Below, piece after piece: positions 7,949 through 16,478 of a DNA stretch of 64,000 nt (positions are counted from its first letter, which is position 1; each line of letters begins with the position of its first letter). Below the pieces are notes generated by a model that was not told the origin of the DNA, ran no database searches, and was given only the letters and a program-made list of their open reading frames with translations. The position numbers were made by a program, and so were the translations under genes. Source of the stretch: Actinoplanes sp. NBRC 103695 (lineage in GTDB: Bacteria > Actinomycetota > Actinomycetes > Mycobacteriales > Micromonosporaceae); the NCBI RefSeq assembly GCF_030269485.1, contig NZ_BSTL01000004.1, positions 310,001-374,000 of the forward strand, in the 5' to 3' direction.

Positions 7949-8734
7949 CTAACGCCCATTGGCCGCCTGCCCCTCGGCCCGGTCCTCACCGCGCTTGCGA
8001 AGCATCTTCAGACCGGGCAGGCCGGCGATGGCCAGGTGCAGATCCTCCGTGACCTCGAGCAGTTTGTGCAGGTCCGGGCCCACCTGGTCGAGTTTGCCGA
8101 GCAGCGGCATCACGTCGTCGACGAGGTGTCGGCGCAGCTCCGGGAAGGTGTCCACCATCGTGATGGCCGCCCGGATCTCCTCCGGCGACAACTCGTCGAC
8201 GAACTGGGCGGCCAGCGGAGCCGCCTTCGCCAGCGTGGGCGAGTACGTGTGCAGCAGCGCCTCGGCCTCCCTGGTGGCGGTGGCCGCCCGGACCACGATC
8301 GCCGAGGCCGCACCCGTGGCGGCGGCCGCGTCGGTGATCACCGAGCTGGCCGCGTCGGTCGTCGCGGCGGCGCTGCCGACCACCTTGGCCGCGCCGGTGG
8401 CCACGTTGTCCGCCTCGACGACCAGCCGGCCGGCCCCGGCGGCCACGATCTCCGCCTCGGCCACCAGGCGCGCGGCGGCGGCGGTGATCGTACGGATCTC
8501 GGCGATCGCGGTCTCCGCCTCGGCCGCCGTCCGCCCGGCGCCCTCGACCATCGCCTCGGCCTTGTCGGCGATCACGCCGATCCGGCTGGCGAGCAACTCG
8601 GCCTGGCCGACCACCCCCAGCAGCCGGAACGGGACGGTGGCCAGCGTCGCCGCCGTCTCCACCACCTGCCCGGCGGTGGTGCGGAGCAGGTCGACGGCAG
8701 CGCGCGGGACATCCAACAGGGCCATGTCATTCAT
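7949..8734 (-). CDS. Ala-rich amphipathic helical protein (phasin/apolipoprotein-like)
   Basis: 261 aa from ATG 8734 (GTG 8743 and ATG 8725 are alternatives). The middle 150 residues are a long run of heptad-like Ala/Glu/Val-rich amphipathic helix (repeats of the type AEAETAIAEI, AAGAGRLVVEAD) with no Cys or aromatic core, like phasins or apolipoproteins. The C-terminal third is a more globular helical segment (ELSPEEIRAAITMVDTFPEL) ending in a basic tail. It may coat granules or membranes. There is no signal peptide. Similar proteins are common hypotheticals in Micromonosporaceae. Confidence 0.75.
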   Translation of the reverse strand: MNDMALLDVPRAAVDLLRTTAGQVVETAATLATVPFRLLGVVGQAELLASRIGVIADKAEAMVEGAGRTAAEAETAIAEIRTITAAAARLVAEAEIVAAGAGRLVVEADNVATGAAKVVGSAAATTDAASSVITDAAAATGAASAIVVRAATATREAEALLHTYSPTLAKAAPLAAQFVDELSPEEIRAAITMVDTFPELRRHLVDDVMPLLGKLDQVGPDLHKLLEVTEDLHLAIAGLPGLKMLRKRGEDRAEGQAANGR

Positions 8735-8892
8735 TGTGCCCACCGGAGGCTCATCTTCACCGCGCGTGCGCCGATTCTGGGTCCGCCGGCCCTCGGGTGG
8801 ACAAAAGGTTAACGAGGAACATACGGCGGGTATACGTGCGCGGTCCCGTGGACCACGTACGGTTGTCGGGACGCACGGGAGGGGAGTGTTCA

Positions 8893-9615
8893 GTGGCGAC
8901 GACGGGATTCTGGCAGCCCGACCCGGTGCGGTCCCTGGCCGGACAGGCCACGCAGGTCGAGCTCAAGGTGGTCGTGCCCCGGCGCGGCGGCCGCTCGCTG
9001 GGCATCGACACCGAGAGCGGGCCGTCCCGGCGCGTCTACTACCTGGACACCGAGGACCTGGCGCTCTACCGCCACGACCTGATCGTCCGCTTCCGCGACC
9101 GGCGGCGGCGGCGCCGCGACGACGCCGTGATCAAGCTGCGCCCGGTCGACCCCGGCGGCGTGCCCCGCTGGCTGCGCGCCGCCGACCGCTTCCGCATGGA
9201 GATCGACGCGCTGCCCGGCCACGCCGTCTGCTCCGGTGCGCTCAAGCGCAGGCTGCGCCGCAACGACGTGGCGAGGACGCTCCGGGCGGGCCGGCCGCTG
9301 ACCGGGCTGCTGTCCGCCCCGCAACGCCGGCTCTTCGCCAAGTACGCCCCCGCCGGGGTGCGCCTGCGCGATCTCGTCGTGTACGGACCGATCGACGTCC
9401 GGTGCCTCAACGTCGAGCTGCGCGGCCTCGACCGCGGCCTGACCGTCGAGCGCTGGCGCTACCCGAACGGCTCCGACCTGCTGGAACTCTCCACGAAGTG
9501 CCCGGTCGACGAGGCCGCGGCGGTGGCTTCCCGGATGTCCAAGACCCTCCGCGCGTACGGCGTGGCCCCGGCCGACCTGCAGCGCACCAAGACCGAGATG
9601 GCCTTCGACGCCTGA
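8893..9615 (+). CDS. CYTH-like / VTC-type triphosphate-tunnel protein
   Basis: 240 aa from GTG 8893 behind a GGGAGGGGAG run. It shows the CYTH pattern: a basic-acidic strand ELKVVVP near the N-terminus, then YYLDTEDLALYRHDLIVRFR, where CYTH proteins have Y-x-D-T followed by L-x-x-x-x-x-LR-R, and IKLRPV as the next barrel strand. Later strands carry ELRGLDR and TVERWRYP. CYTH members hydrolyse or polymerise triphosphates (ThTPase, class IV cyclase, polyphosphate polymerase). The very basic RRRRRR loop and loss of some acidic ligands make the actual reaction uncertain. Confidence 0.7.
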   Translation: MATTGFWQPDPVRSLAGQATQVELKVVVPRRGGRSLGIDTESGPSRRVYYLDTEDLALYRHDLIVRFRDRRRRRRDDAVIKLRPVDPGGVPRWLRAADRFRMEIDALPGHAVCSGALKRRLRRNDVARTLRAGRPLTGLLSAPQRRLFAKYAPAGVRLRDLVVYGPIDVRCLNVELRGLDRGLTVERWRYPNGSDLLELSTKCPVDEAAAVASRMSKTLRAYGVAPADLQRTKTEMAFDA

Positions 9616-9625
9616 CCGCACCGGC

Positions 9626-9697
9626 CTGTGGACAACCGCGAAAAACGTCGTGGGCCACCGCTACATTGACCGCCCACCCACAGGGGCGGGGGAGGCG
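9626..9697 (-). repeat. Dispersed intergenic element, copy C, with TTGTCCACA
   Basis: Read on the minus strand: a CCCGCCC/GGGTGGG hairpin (one G-U pair), then GCGGTCAATGTAG, ACGACGTTTTTCGCGG and TTGTCCACA (9627-9635), a good actinobacterial DnaA-box match. Third member of the 1296/4331 family. Confidence 0.6.
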
Positions 9698-9900
9698 GCG
9701 GACGCGCGCGAGGCGCGAAATTCACACGGCGAAGGTCTCGCGCGGGCGAAGCGTGGGAACGGGCAGGTGGTGTCCACGAGCCGGTGCGTCTATCACTGGG
9801 CGTGATCGACCTGCCGCCGTGCGTCGAAAATTGAGGACAATCTCGATCTGAATGGGATCTCGGGTAACGATTCCGGGGTCGAGCGCGGCAATATGCATGG

Positions 9901-10827
9901 GTGCTTCGGACGAAGAGCGTGATTCTGGCCGTGGCCGCCGTCGGGATTCTGGGGGGTGGCGCGCTCGTGGCTGTCGGCATGACCCGTGACGGCGGGGGTG
10001 GCGCGGGCGGCGGACTGCCCCTCTCCGGGGTGTTCGGCGGGTCGTCGGCGCCGGACCCGAGCCCGACGCCGACCGGTCCCAGCCCGGAGGAGTTGCGCAA
10101 GATCGAGCGGGCCAAGCAGGTGAAGCAGCTGGACGCCGCGTTGAAGAAGTACGCCGGGACGGTGCCGGAGTTCTCGGTGGCGGTGCTGGACAGGAAGACC
10201 GGCGAGACCTACACCTATCGGGGCTCGGAGAGCTACGAGACCGCGAGCATCGTGAAGGTCCAGGTGCTGGCCTGCCTGCTGCTGGACGCGCAGGGCGACG
10301 ACCGGGCGCTGACCGCGAGTGAGAAGGAGCGGGCCGGGCGGATGATCCGGGCCAGCGACAACGACGCGACCACCTCGTTGTTCACCCAGCTGGGCGGAGC
10401 GGGCGCGGTCAGCAGGTGCAACAAGAAGCTGGGCCTGAAGCAGACCAAGGTCAATCAGTCCTGGGGCCTGACCAAGACCACGGTCAGCGACCAGGTCAAG
10501 CTGCTCAATCAGCTGGTGAACGCGAAGGGGCCGCTGAGCGAGGCGTCCCGGGAGTACGCGAAGAGCCTGATGAGCACGGTCAACGCCGACCAGGACTGGG
10601 GTGTGCCGGCCGCGGCCGGCGACGGCGAGAACTTCACCGTGAAGAACGGCTGGCTGTCCCGCTCGACCGAGGGCGGCCGCTGGATCATCAACACGGTGGG
10701 CCGGGTGACCGGCGGCAAGACCGACGTGTCGATCGCGGTCCTGTCGCACAACAACGCCGACATGACCGGCGGCATCGCCGTGGTGGAGAAGGCCGCCAAG
10801 ATGACCCGGCAGTACCTCAAGTACTAG
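9901..10827 (+). CDS. Exported class A beta-lactamase-fold serine hydrolase
   Basis: 308 aa from GTG 9901. An N-terminal membrane/signal helix (residues 5-27) and a Gly/Pro/Ser-rich linker precede the beta-lactamase2 domain. Active-site motifs: SIVK (Ser116, Lys119), SDN (152-154) and KNG near residue 248 in place of KTG. The omega-loop Glu of true class A lactamases is not evident, so a cell-wall peptidase or a non-lactamase role is more likely than antibiotic resistance. No Shine-Dalgarno is seen; CAATAT at 9889-9894 sits where the -10 of a leaderless transcript would. Confidence 0.85.
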   Translation: MLRTKSVILAVAAVGILGGGALVAVGMTRDGGGGAGGGLPLSGVFGGSSAPDPSPTPTGPSPEELRKIERAKQVKQLDAALKKYAGTVPEFSVAVLDRKTGETYTYRGSESYETASIVKVQVLACLLLDAQGDDRALTASEKERAGRMIRASDNDATTSLFTQLGGAGAVSRCNKKLGLKQTKVNQSWGLTKTTVSDQVKLLNQLVNAKGPLSEASREYAKSLMSTVNADQDWGVPAAAGDGENFTVKNGWLSRSTEGGRWIINTVGRVTGGKTDVSIAVLSHNNADMTGGIAVVEKAAKMTRQYLKY

Positions 10828-10845
10828 CCGGCCGTACCTCGAGTA

Positions 10846-11424
10846 CTAGGACGACGATGACGACGCCGAGCGGGCGCGGCGTTTCTGGATGAGGCTGATC
10901 GTCTGGGTGACGACCAGGATCAGCAGGACCGCCGCCACCACGCCCTGCCAGGGCTCGGGGAAGATCGAGCCGCCGGCCACGCCGACGCCGGCGTAGACGG
11001 TGGACCACAGCAGGCAGGCCGGCAGGTTGGCGATCACGAAGGTGTGCCACGGCAGGCCGAGGAAGGCCGCGGCCAGCAGCACGGGTACGCGTCCGCCGGG
11101 GATCAGCCTCGACACCAGCAGCACCGGCACCTGCCTCTTCTTCAGGTTCTCCTTGACCGTGGCCAGGTGCTCCTCGTCGCGCAGCCAGCGCAGCCGCCGG
11201 GCGAGCTTCTCGCCGCCGGCCCGGCACATGGCGTACATGACGAGGTCGCCGGCGTAGGCGCCCGCCGCACCGAACGCCACCACCAGGACCAGCAGCAGCG
11301 GGTTGGTGTGGAAGGCGAGCGCGCCCGCGCCGCTGACCGCCGCGCCGGTCGGCACCACGGGCACGATCGCGCCGAACGCGACCACCACGGAGAGCCAGGC
11401 CAGCGAACCCAGCTCGGAGATCAC
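10846..11424 (-). CDS. DedA family membrane protein
   Basis: 192 aa from GTG 11424. Four to five hydrophobic helices and the DedA core: a re-entrant region with PTGAAVSGAGAL, GAAGAYAGD and the signature SRLIPGGRVPVLLAAAFLG. DedA proteins are polytopic, and several members flip undecaprenyl phosphate or other lipids and support envelope homeostasis. The start overlaps the stop of the upstream metallo-hydrolase (GTGA), so they form one operon. Its stop codon lies in a short duplicated sequence (GTACCTC-A/G-AGTACTAG) shared with the end of the convergent hydrolase gene, 18 bp away. Confidence 0.85.
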   Translation of the reverse strand: MISELGSLAWLSVVVAFGAIVPVVPTGAAVSGAGALAFHTNPLLLVLVVAFGAAGAYAGDLVMYAMCRAGGEKLARRLRWLRDEEHLATVKENLKKRQVPVLLVSRLIPGGRVPVLLAAAFLGLPWHTFVIANLPACLLWSTVYAGVGVAGGSIFPEPWQGVVAAVLLILVVTQTISLIQKRRARSASSSSS

Positions 11425-12206
11425 GCGTGATCTCCGGAAAACAGAAAGGTCTCGCCCTGCCGCAGCACCCGGACCTGCGCGTCGGGGGCCACCGTGGCGG
11501 CGTGCCGGGCAAAGGCCGGACCCGGCTCGCTGAACATGTGCTGCCGCACCCGCCCGAGCCCGACCGGCCAGAACGAGCCGTAGTGCACCGGCACGGCATA
11601 CGCCGCCCGGACCCGCCGCAGCGCCTCCGCCGCCTGTGCGGGGTCCAGGTGCTCGTGCGCGTGCAGGGTCGGCCCCCACCCGCCGACCGGGATGAGCGCC
11701 AGGTCCAGCGGGCCGAGGTCGGACATCTCGTCGAACAGTCCGGTGTCCCCGGCGTACCAGGACCTGGAAGTGCCCTCCACGACGAAGCCGAGCGCGACCG
11801 CCCGCAGGTTGGACCACGGCCCGCGCCCGCCCGGATGGTTGGCCTTCACCGCACGGACCGTGACGTCGCCGACCTTGGTCTCCTCACCCGGCGACAGCTC
11901 GACGCAGCGATCGGCGAAGGCCCGGCCGAGGCCTTTCGCGATGAAGCCGGCCGAACCGCGGGGCACCACCAGCGTCGGCTCGCCGGGAACCATCCGTAAC
12001 GACGCCAGGTGGAAGTGGTCGGCGTGCAGGTGGGAGAGCAGCACCGCGTCCGGCGCGCCGGGCAGCACCGGAGGCGGACCGGCGACCCGCCGCAGATGCG
12101 CCAGCCGGCCGGTCAGCACCGGATCGGTCAGCAGGGTCGTGCCGGCGTCCGCCAGCCACATCGTGCTGTGGCCCCACCAGGTGACACTCGTCTCGCCCAC
12201 CAGCAC
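11421..12206 (-). CDS. MBL-fold metallo-hydrolase (UlaG/RomA-like)
   Basis: 261 aa from GTG 12206. Metallo-beta-lactamase fold with the dinuclear zinc motif HLHADH, later ligands in KANHPGGRG and YAGDTG, and VPVHYGSFWPVG near the C-terminus. The N-terminal TSVTWWGHSTMWL is characteristic of the UlaG/N-acyl-phosphatidylethanolamine phospholipase D-like branch. The substrate is unknown; lipid or lactone hydrolysis is plausible given the co-translated DedA gene and the divergent lipid kinase. The start is 53 bp from the divergent gene at 12260. Confidence 0.85.
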   Translation of the reverse strand: MLVGETSVTWWGHSTMWLADAGTTLLTDPVLTGRLAHLRRVAGPPPVLPGAPDAVLLSHLHADHFHLASLRMVPGEPTLVVPRGSAGFIAKGLGRAFADRCVELSPGEETKVGDVTVRAVKANHPGGRGPWSNLRAVALGFVVEGTSRSWYAGDTGLFDEMSDLGPLDLALIPVGGWGPTLHAHEHLDPAQAAEALRRVRAAYAVPVHYGSFWPVGLGRVRQHMFSEPGPAFARHAATVAPDAQVRVLRQGETFLFSGDHA

Positions 12207-12259
12207 ACGGTACCCATCTCGACATGCCGTCGTGACCTCGCTCCGGCACACTGGCGCGC

Positions 12260-13231
12260 GTGACTGGACCCCGTTCCGCCGTGATCGTCAACCCGTCCAA
12301 AGTTGACGACATGGACCTGCTGCGCCGCATCATCACTTCCGGGCTCGAGGAGGCCGGCTGGCCCGAGCCCCGGTTCCTGGAGACGACGCCGGAGGACGCC
12401 GGTCGCGGGCAGGCCGAGGAGGCCATGGCCGACGGCGCCGAGCTGATCTTCGCCTGCGGCGGTGACGGCACGGTGATGGCGGTGGTCACGGCCCTCGCCG
12501 GTACGGATGTGGCGATGGCCGTGCTGCCCGCCGGCACCGGCAACCTGCTCGCCGCCAACCTCGGGCTGGCCGGCGACGCGGCGACCGGGGTGCAGGTGGC
12601 GATCGAGGGCGGCCGCAAGCGCATCGACGTCGGCCTGGTCGAGGACCAGTGCTTCGCGGTGATGGCGGGCATGGGCTTCGACGCCGAGATGCTCGACGCC
12701 ACGTCGGAGACGGCGAAGAAGCGGATCGGATCCCTGGCGTACGTCGGTGGGGGTCTGAAGAAGTTGCTCGACAAGCCGATGCGGGTGCGGATCGTGATCG
12801 ACGGCGGGCCGCCGATGCCGCGTCACCCGCGCACGGTCATCGTCGGCAACGTCGGCCGTCTGCAGGGCGGCGTGCGGCTGCTGGAGGAGGCGACCCCGGA
12901 CGACGGCAAGCTGGACGTGGCGATCCTCAGCCCGAACAACCTGTGGCACTGGCTGGCGCTGGGCCTGGGTGTGCTGGTCCGGCGCAAGCGGGTTCCCCGG
13001 ATGGAGACGTACCGGGCCGAGCGGGTCGAGATCCAGAGCAACCGCGCGCAGCCGCGGCAGCTGGACGGCGACCTGATCGAGCCGGGCAAGAGCATGCGGA
13101 TCCAGATCAAACCCAAGGCGTTGCTGCTGTGCGTGCCGCGGCCGGCGTCCGACCCGGACCTCACGTACGACGTGAGCGCCACCCGCGAAGCCGCCAAGGG
13201 GGTGCGCGCCGCCGCCGAGGAGGGTCAGTGA
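12260..13231 (+). CDS. Diacylglycerol/lipid kinase family protein (YegS-like)
   Basis: 323 aa from GTG 12260. Contains the DAGK catalytic motif GGDGT (residues 67-71) with the following LPAGTGN glycine loop, a GMGFDAEML motif and the C-terminal beta-sandwich ending DGDLIEPGKSMRI. It phosphorylates a lipid hydroxyl (diacylglycerol or a similar alcohol) using ATP. Its stop overlaps the next start in GTGA, so it is co-translated with a YihY membrane protein. With the PAP2 phosphatase two genes on, this suggests a small lipid phosphorylation/dephosphorylation operon. Confidence 0.9.
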   Translation: MTGPRSAVIVNPSKVDDMDLLRRIITSGLEEAGWPEPRFLETTPEDAGRGQAEEAMADGAELIFACGGDGTVMAVVTALAGTDVAMAVLPAGTGNLLAANLGLAGDAATGVQVAIEGGRKRIDVGLVEDQCFAVMAGMGFDAEMLDATSETAKKRIGSLAYVGGGLKKLLDKPMRVRIVIDGGPPMPRHPRTVIVGNVGRLQGGVRLLEEATPDDGKLDVAILSPNNLWHWLALGLGVLVRRKRVPRMETYRAERVEIQSNRAQPRQLDGDLIEPGKSMRIQIKPKALLLCVPRPASDPDLTYDVSATREAAKGVRAAAEEGQ

Positions 13232-14187
13232 GCTCGACCGAACCCGTGCCCGAGACCCGGATGATGCCCGGTGACGAGCTGTCGGCGGACGACGCTCTGG
13301 AGGCGCTCCGGCACTACGGGCGGTGGCCGCTGGTGCGGGACGCGTTCGTCCGTTTCCGGTACGGCGACGGCTTCAGCCACTCGCGTGCGCTGGCCCTGCA
13401 GCTGTGCCTGGCCATCGTGCCGTTCCTGATCGCGCTCTCCGGCTTCGCCACCGACCTGGGCGTCGACGAGGGCGGCCAGATCGTCGCGGACACCGTCGTC
13501 GCGCTCACCCCCGGCGCCTCCGAGCCGCTGGTCCGCGACCTGCTGGAGGGCAGCGAGGGCAACGAGGACCAGGGCGAGTTCGCGCTGGTCGTCGGCCTGA
13601 TCACCGGCCTGGTCGCGCTGACGCAGGCGATGGCGCAGGTGGAACGTGGCGCGAACCGGATCTACGGCGTCGAACGCGACCGGCCGGCGGTGCCCAAGTA
13701 CATCCGGGCCGCGATCCTGGCGGTGGTGGCCGGCATCCCGGCGCTGATCGGCTTCCTGCTGCTGGTGGCCGGGGGAGCGGCCGGCGACTCGGTGGCCCGG
13801 GAGCTCGGCTGGAGCGACGGGATGCGGACCGCCTGGGACTGGGTGCGCTGGCCGCTCAGCCTGGTGCTGATCATCGCGGCGGTGGGTGTGCTCTTCGAGC
13901 AGTCGCCGCGGCGCAAGCAGCCGGCCCTGTCCTGGCTGCTCTTCGGGGCCGGGGTGGCCACCGTGCTCTGGTGGCTGGCCAGTCTGGGCCTCGCCGGGTA
14001 CGTGCGGATCAGCGACGACTTCAACGCCACGTACGGGCCGCTCACCGCGATCATGGCCCTGCTGATCTGGGCCAACCTGACCGGCATCGCCTTCTTCCTG
14101 GGGCTGGCGTTCGCCGCGCAGCTGGAGGCGCAGCGGGTGGGCGTCACCCAGCCGGCCCCGCCCGACCGGTGGCATCCCGGCGATTGA
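13228..14187 (+). CDS. YihY/BrkB family membrane protein
   Basis: 319 aa from GTG 13228 (GTGA overlap with the lipid kinase). Six hydrophobic segments in the YihY (formerly RNase BN) arrangement, with the family-typical start of the first helix SHSRALALQLCLAIVPFLIAL and the last NATYGPLTAIMALLIWANLTG. The loop after helix 1 is acidic. The function of the family is not established; some members act in envelope integrity or serum resistance. Confidence 0.9.
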   Translation: MSSTEPVPETRMMPGDELSADDALEALRHYGRWPLVRDAFVRFRYGDGFSHSRALALQLCLAIVPFLIALSGFATDLGVDEGGQIVADTVVALTPGASEPLVRDLLEGSEGNEDQGEFALVVGLITGLVALTQAMAQVERGANRIYGVERDRPAVPKYIRAAILAVVAGIPALIGFLLLVAGGAAGDSVARELGWSDGMRTAWDWVRWPLSLVLIIAAVGVLFEQSPRRKQPALSWLLFGAGVATVLWWLASLGLAGYVRISDDFNATYGPLTAIMALLIWANLTGIAFFLGLAFAAQLEAQRVGVTQPAPPDRWHPGD

Positions 14188-14217
14188 CATTCTTCGCCGT
14201 CGGGTAAGGGGTCGGCC

Positions 14218-15633
14218 GTGTCCGACAACCGTCGCTTCGGTGTTCTGTCCCTGGCCGGCTTCCTGCTCGTGTCGGCGGTCGGCTTCGGGTTCGGCCTGCT
14301 CCTGCTGCTGGTCCGTGGCCGGTGGGCGCCGCTGACCGGCTTCGACCAGTCGGTGGCGGACGGGCTCAACGGAGTCGTTGAGCCGTTCGTCGGCGTCCTC
14401 AACGGGATCTCCCGGCTGGGCGGGCGCCCGTTCATGTTCTGGCTGGTCGTGCTGACCGTGCTGCTCCTGCTGATCCGCAGGCGTACCCATCTGGCGCTTT
14501 ATCTGGTGGTCACCGGCCTGGGCGCGCTGGTTCTCGACCCGTCGCTCAAGACCCTGGTGGGCCGGGTACGCCCGATCGTCGAGGCTCCGGTCGCCAGCGC
14601 GCCCGGGAACAGCTTCCCCAGCGGCCACGCGCTCGGCTCGATAGTGGTGTACGGCGCGCTCGCCCTGGTCTTCCTGCCCGCCGTCTCGCCCCGGTGGCGC
14701 AAGCTCTTCCTCGGCGTGCTGGGCCTGGTAGTCCTGCTGATCGGCTTCACCCGGGTGGCGCTGGGCGTGCACTTCGTGTCGGACGTGCTGGGCGGCTGGC
14801 TGCTCGGCATCGCGTGGCTGGGCGTCACGGCGTACGCCTTCCGCGCGCACTCGCCCCTGCGAGCCGGTCTCGAACCGTCGGCCGCGACCGATCTCCGCCC
14901 CGCGCCCCTGACCCGCGGCGCCGCCCACCCGTGGCTGTCGGCGGCCGAGATCGTCACCGGCTGGGTACTGACGTTCGGCGTCCTCTACGTCCTCGGCCTC
15001 GGCGTGCGCGGCCTGCACGACGACGGTTTCAACCGCTGGCTGCAGACCTTCCGCACGCCGGGCCTCGACAATCTGAGCCACTTCTGGAGCAAGGCCGGCG
15101 ACACCCACGCGATCACACTGGTGCTGCTGATCGCCTGCCCGCTCGCCCTGGCCCTGTGGCGTCAGTGGCGCCCGGTCGTCTTCCTGCTCCTGACGATGGC
15201 CGGAGAGCTGACCCTTTTCCTGTGTACGGCCGCAGCCGTCGGCCGCCCCCGGCCGCGCGTCGAGCAGCTGGACGGCCAGATGCCCACGTCGTCCTTCCCG
15301 TCCGGGCACATCGCCGCGACCCTGTGCGTGTGGATCGCGATCGCCATCCTCGTGATCGGCCGGGTGAAAGGCTGGTACCGCTGGCTGGCCCTGGTCCCCG
15401 CGATCGTGATGCCGGCCGGCGTGGCCCTGTCGCGCATGTACCGCGGCATGCACCACCCGACCGACGTCCTCGGCGCCATGATCCTGACCGCGTTGTGGCT
15501 GAGCCTGCTGTGCTGGGTGATCCGGCCGCTGCACGGCGCGTCGCGCGCGCGGCGCGAGGCCGTCGAGGACGAGGGCGAGCAGCCCGCCCCGGACCTCGTC
15601 GCCTCGTCGCGGAACCCGGCCGGTAACCTCTGA
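14218..15633 (+). CDS. Double-domain PAP2 family phosphatase
   Basis: 471 aa from GTG 14218 with AAGGGG upstream. Two complete PAP2 (type 2 phosphatidic acid phosphatase) domains lie in one chain. Domain 1: KTLVGRVRP, SFPSGHAL and TRVALGVHFVSDVLGG. Domain 2: VGRPRPRVEQL, SSFPSGHIA and SRMYRGMHHPTDVLGA. Each has the KxxxxxxRP-PSGH-SRxxxxxHxxxD triad motifs, with about twelve membrane helices in total. It likely dephosphorylates lipid or undecaprenyl phosphates at the membrane. The last base of its stop is the first base of the next gene. Confidence 0.9.
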   Translation: MSDNRRFGVLSLAGFLLVSAVGFGFGLLLLLVRGRWAPLTGFDQSVADGLNGVVEPFVGVLNGISRLGGRPFMFWLVVLTVLLLLIRRRTHLALYLVVTGLGALVLDPSLKTLVGRVRPIVEAPVASAPGNSFPSGHALGSIVVYGALALVFLPAVSPRWRKLFLGVLGLVVLLIGFTRVALGVHFVSDVLGGWLLGIAWLGVTAYAFRAHSPLRAGLEPSAATDLRPAPLTRGAAHPWLSAAEIVTGWVLTFGVLYVLGLGVRGLHDDGFNRWLQTFRTPGLDNLSHFWSKAGDTHAITLVLLIACPLALALWRQWRPVVFLLLTMAGELTLFLCTAAAVGRPRPRVEQLDGQMPTSSFPSGHIAATLCVWIAIAILVIGRVKGWYRWLALVPAIVMPAGVALSRMYRGMHHPTDVLGAMILTALWLSLLCWVIRPLHGASRARREAVEDEGEQPAPDLVASSRNPAGNL

Positions 15634-16364
15634 TGCGAGTGATGACCTGGAACATTCTGGTCGGCGGCAAGAGCCGGTCGGACTCCATCCTGGATGTGAT
15701 CCGGCGGGAGCGGCCCGATGTGCTCGCGTTGCAGGAGCTCAAGGGCTGGAGCGCCGCCCGGACCAGGGAGGTCGCGGCCGAACTCGGCATGCACGCCCAC
15801 CTCGCGCCCTCGACGTTCGGGCAGCCGGTGGCCGTGCTGGCCCGGGAGGAGCCGACCCGGACCCGGTCGATCCGGTGGCGGCTGCATCACGCCGCGGCGG
15901 TCGCCACGATCGGTGACCTGACCGTGGTGAGCACGCATCTCAACCCCTTCTCCCCGGAGCGCCGGCGCCGGGAGGCGACCTGGCTCGCCGCGTGCTTCTT
16001 CCGTACGCGGCGGAAGGTTCTGATCGCCGGCGACCTGAACTCGCTGGACCCGGTGACCGATCACGCCGAGTCGCTGGCGCGGGTCGACGCGCGGTACCGG
16101 CGCCGCCATCTGACGCCGGCCGGGACCGTCGACACGCGGGCGATCAAGGCCCTGCTGGACGCCGGCTTCGTGGACGTCGGCCGGGGCATCGGGCCGACGG
16201 TGCCGACCGCGGGGCTGGGCGGAGCCGAGTTCGGGGCGTTCCGGCTGGACTATCTGATGGCCAGCCCGCCCCTCGCCCGGCTCACCCGTTACGTCTCGGT
16301 GCTCCGCGACGAGGCCACCGACCACGCGTCGGACCACTACCCCGTGGTGGCCTCGTTCGGGTGA
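15633..16364 (+). CDS. Endonuclease/exonuclease/phosphatase (EEP) family protein
   Basis: 243 aa from ATG 15633, overlapping the PAP2 stop by one base. EEP fold: MTWNIL at the start, LALQELKGW with the metal-binding Glu, VVSTHLNPF, the catalytic AGDLNSLD and the C-terminal SDHYPV. Members cleave phosphodiesters in DNA or lipids such as sphingomyelin or phosphoinositide head groups. Position at the end of a lipid-active operon makes a lipid phosphodiesterase plausible. No signal peptide. Confidence 0.88.
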   Translation: MRVMTWNILVGGKSRSDSILDVIRRERPDVLALQELKGWSAARTREVAAELGMHAHLAPSTFGQPVAVLAREEPTRTRSIRWRLHHAAAVATIGDLTVVSTHLNPFSPERRRREATWLAACFFRTRRKVLIAGDLNSLDPVTDHAESLARVDARYRRRHLTPAGTVDTRAIKALLDAGFVDVGRGIGPTVPTAGLGGAEFGAFRLDYLMASPPLARLTRYVSVLRDEATDHASDHYPVVASFG

Positions 16365-16368
16365 CCCG

Positions 16369-16452
16369 TCAGACGAACGTGAACAGGCGCCGCGTGACCA
16401 GGCGGTTCAGGCGCTCGTGCCACTCCTGCCAGTCCTTCTCACCCTTGGCCAT
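16369..16452 (-). CDS. Possible 27-aa small protein
   Basis: ATG 16452 to TGA 16369 encodes a 27-residue basic amphipathic peptide beginning MAKGEKDWQEWHERL and ending RRLFTFV. Almost every codon ends in G or C, as in true genes of this genome, and the spacing to neighbours on both sides is clean. No homologue is recognised. It could also be the tail of a lost gene. Confidence 0.4.
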   Translation of the reverse strand: MAKGEKDWQEWHERLNRLVTRRLFTFV

Positions 16453-16478
16453 GAGCCTGATTCGACCACACCGATCCC

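Noticed and set aside
9901-10827. Antibiotic-resistance beta-lactamase
   Set aside because: SxxK, SDN and KxG are present but KNG replaces KTG and the omega-loop Glu is not evident; better described as a serine hydrolase of the fold.
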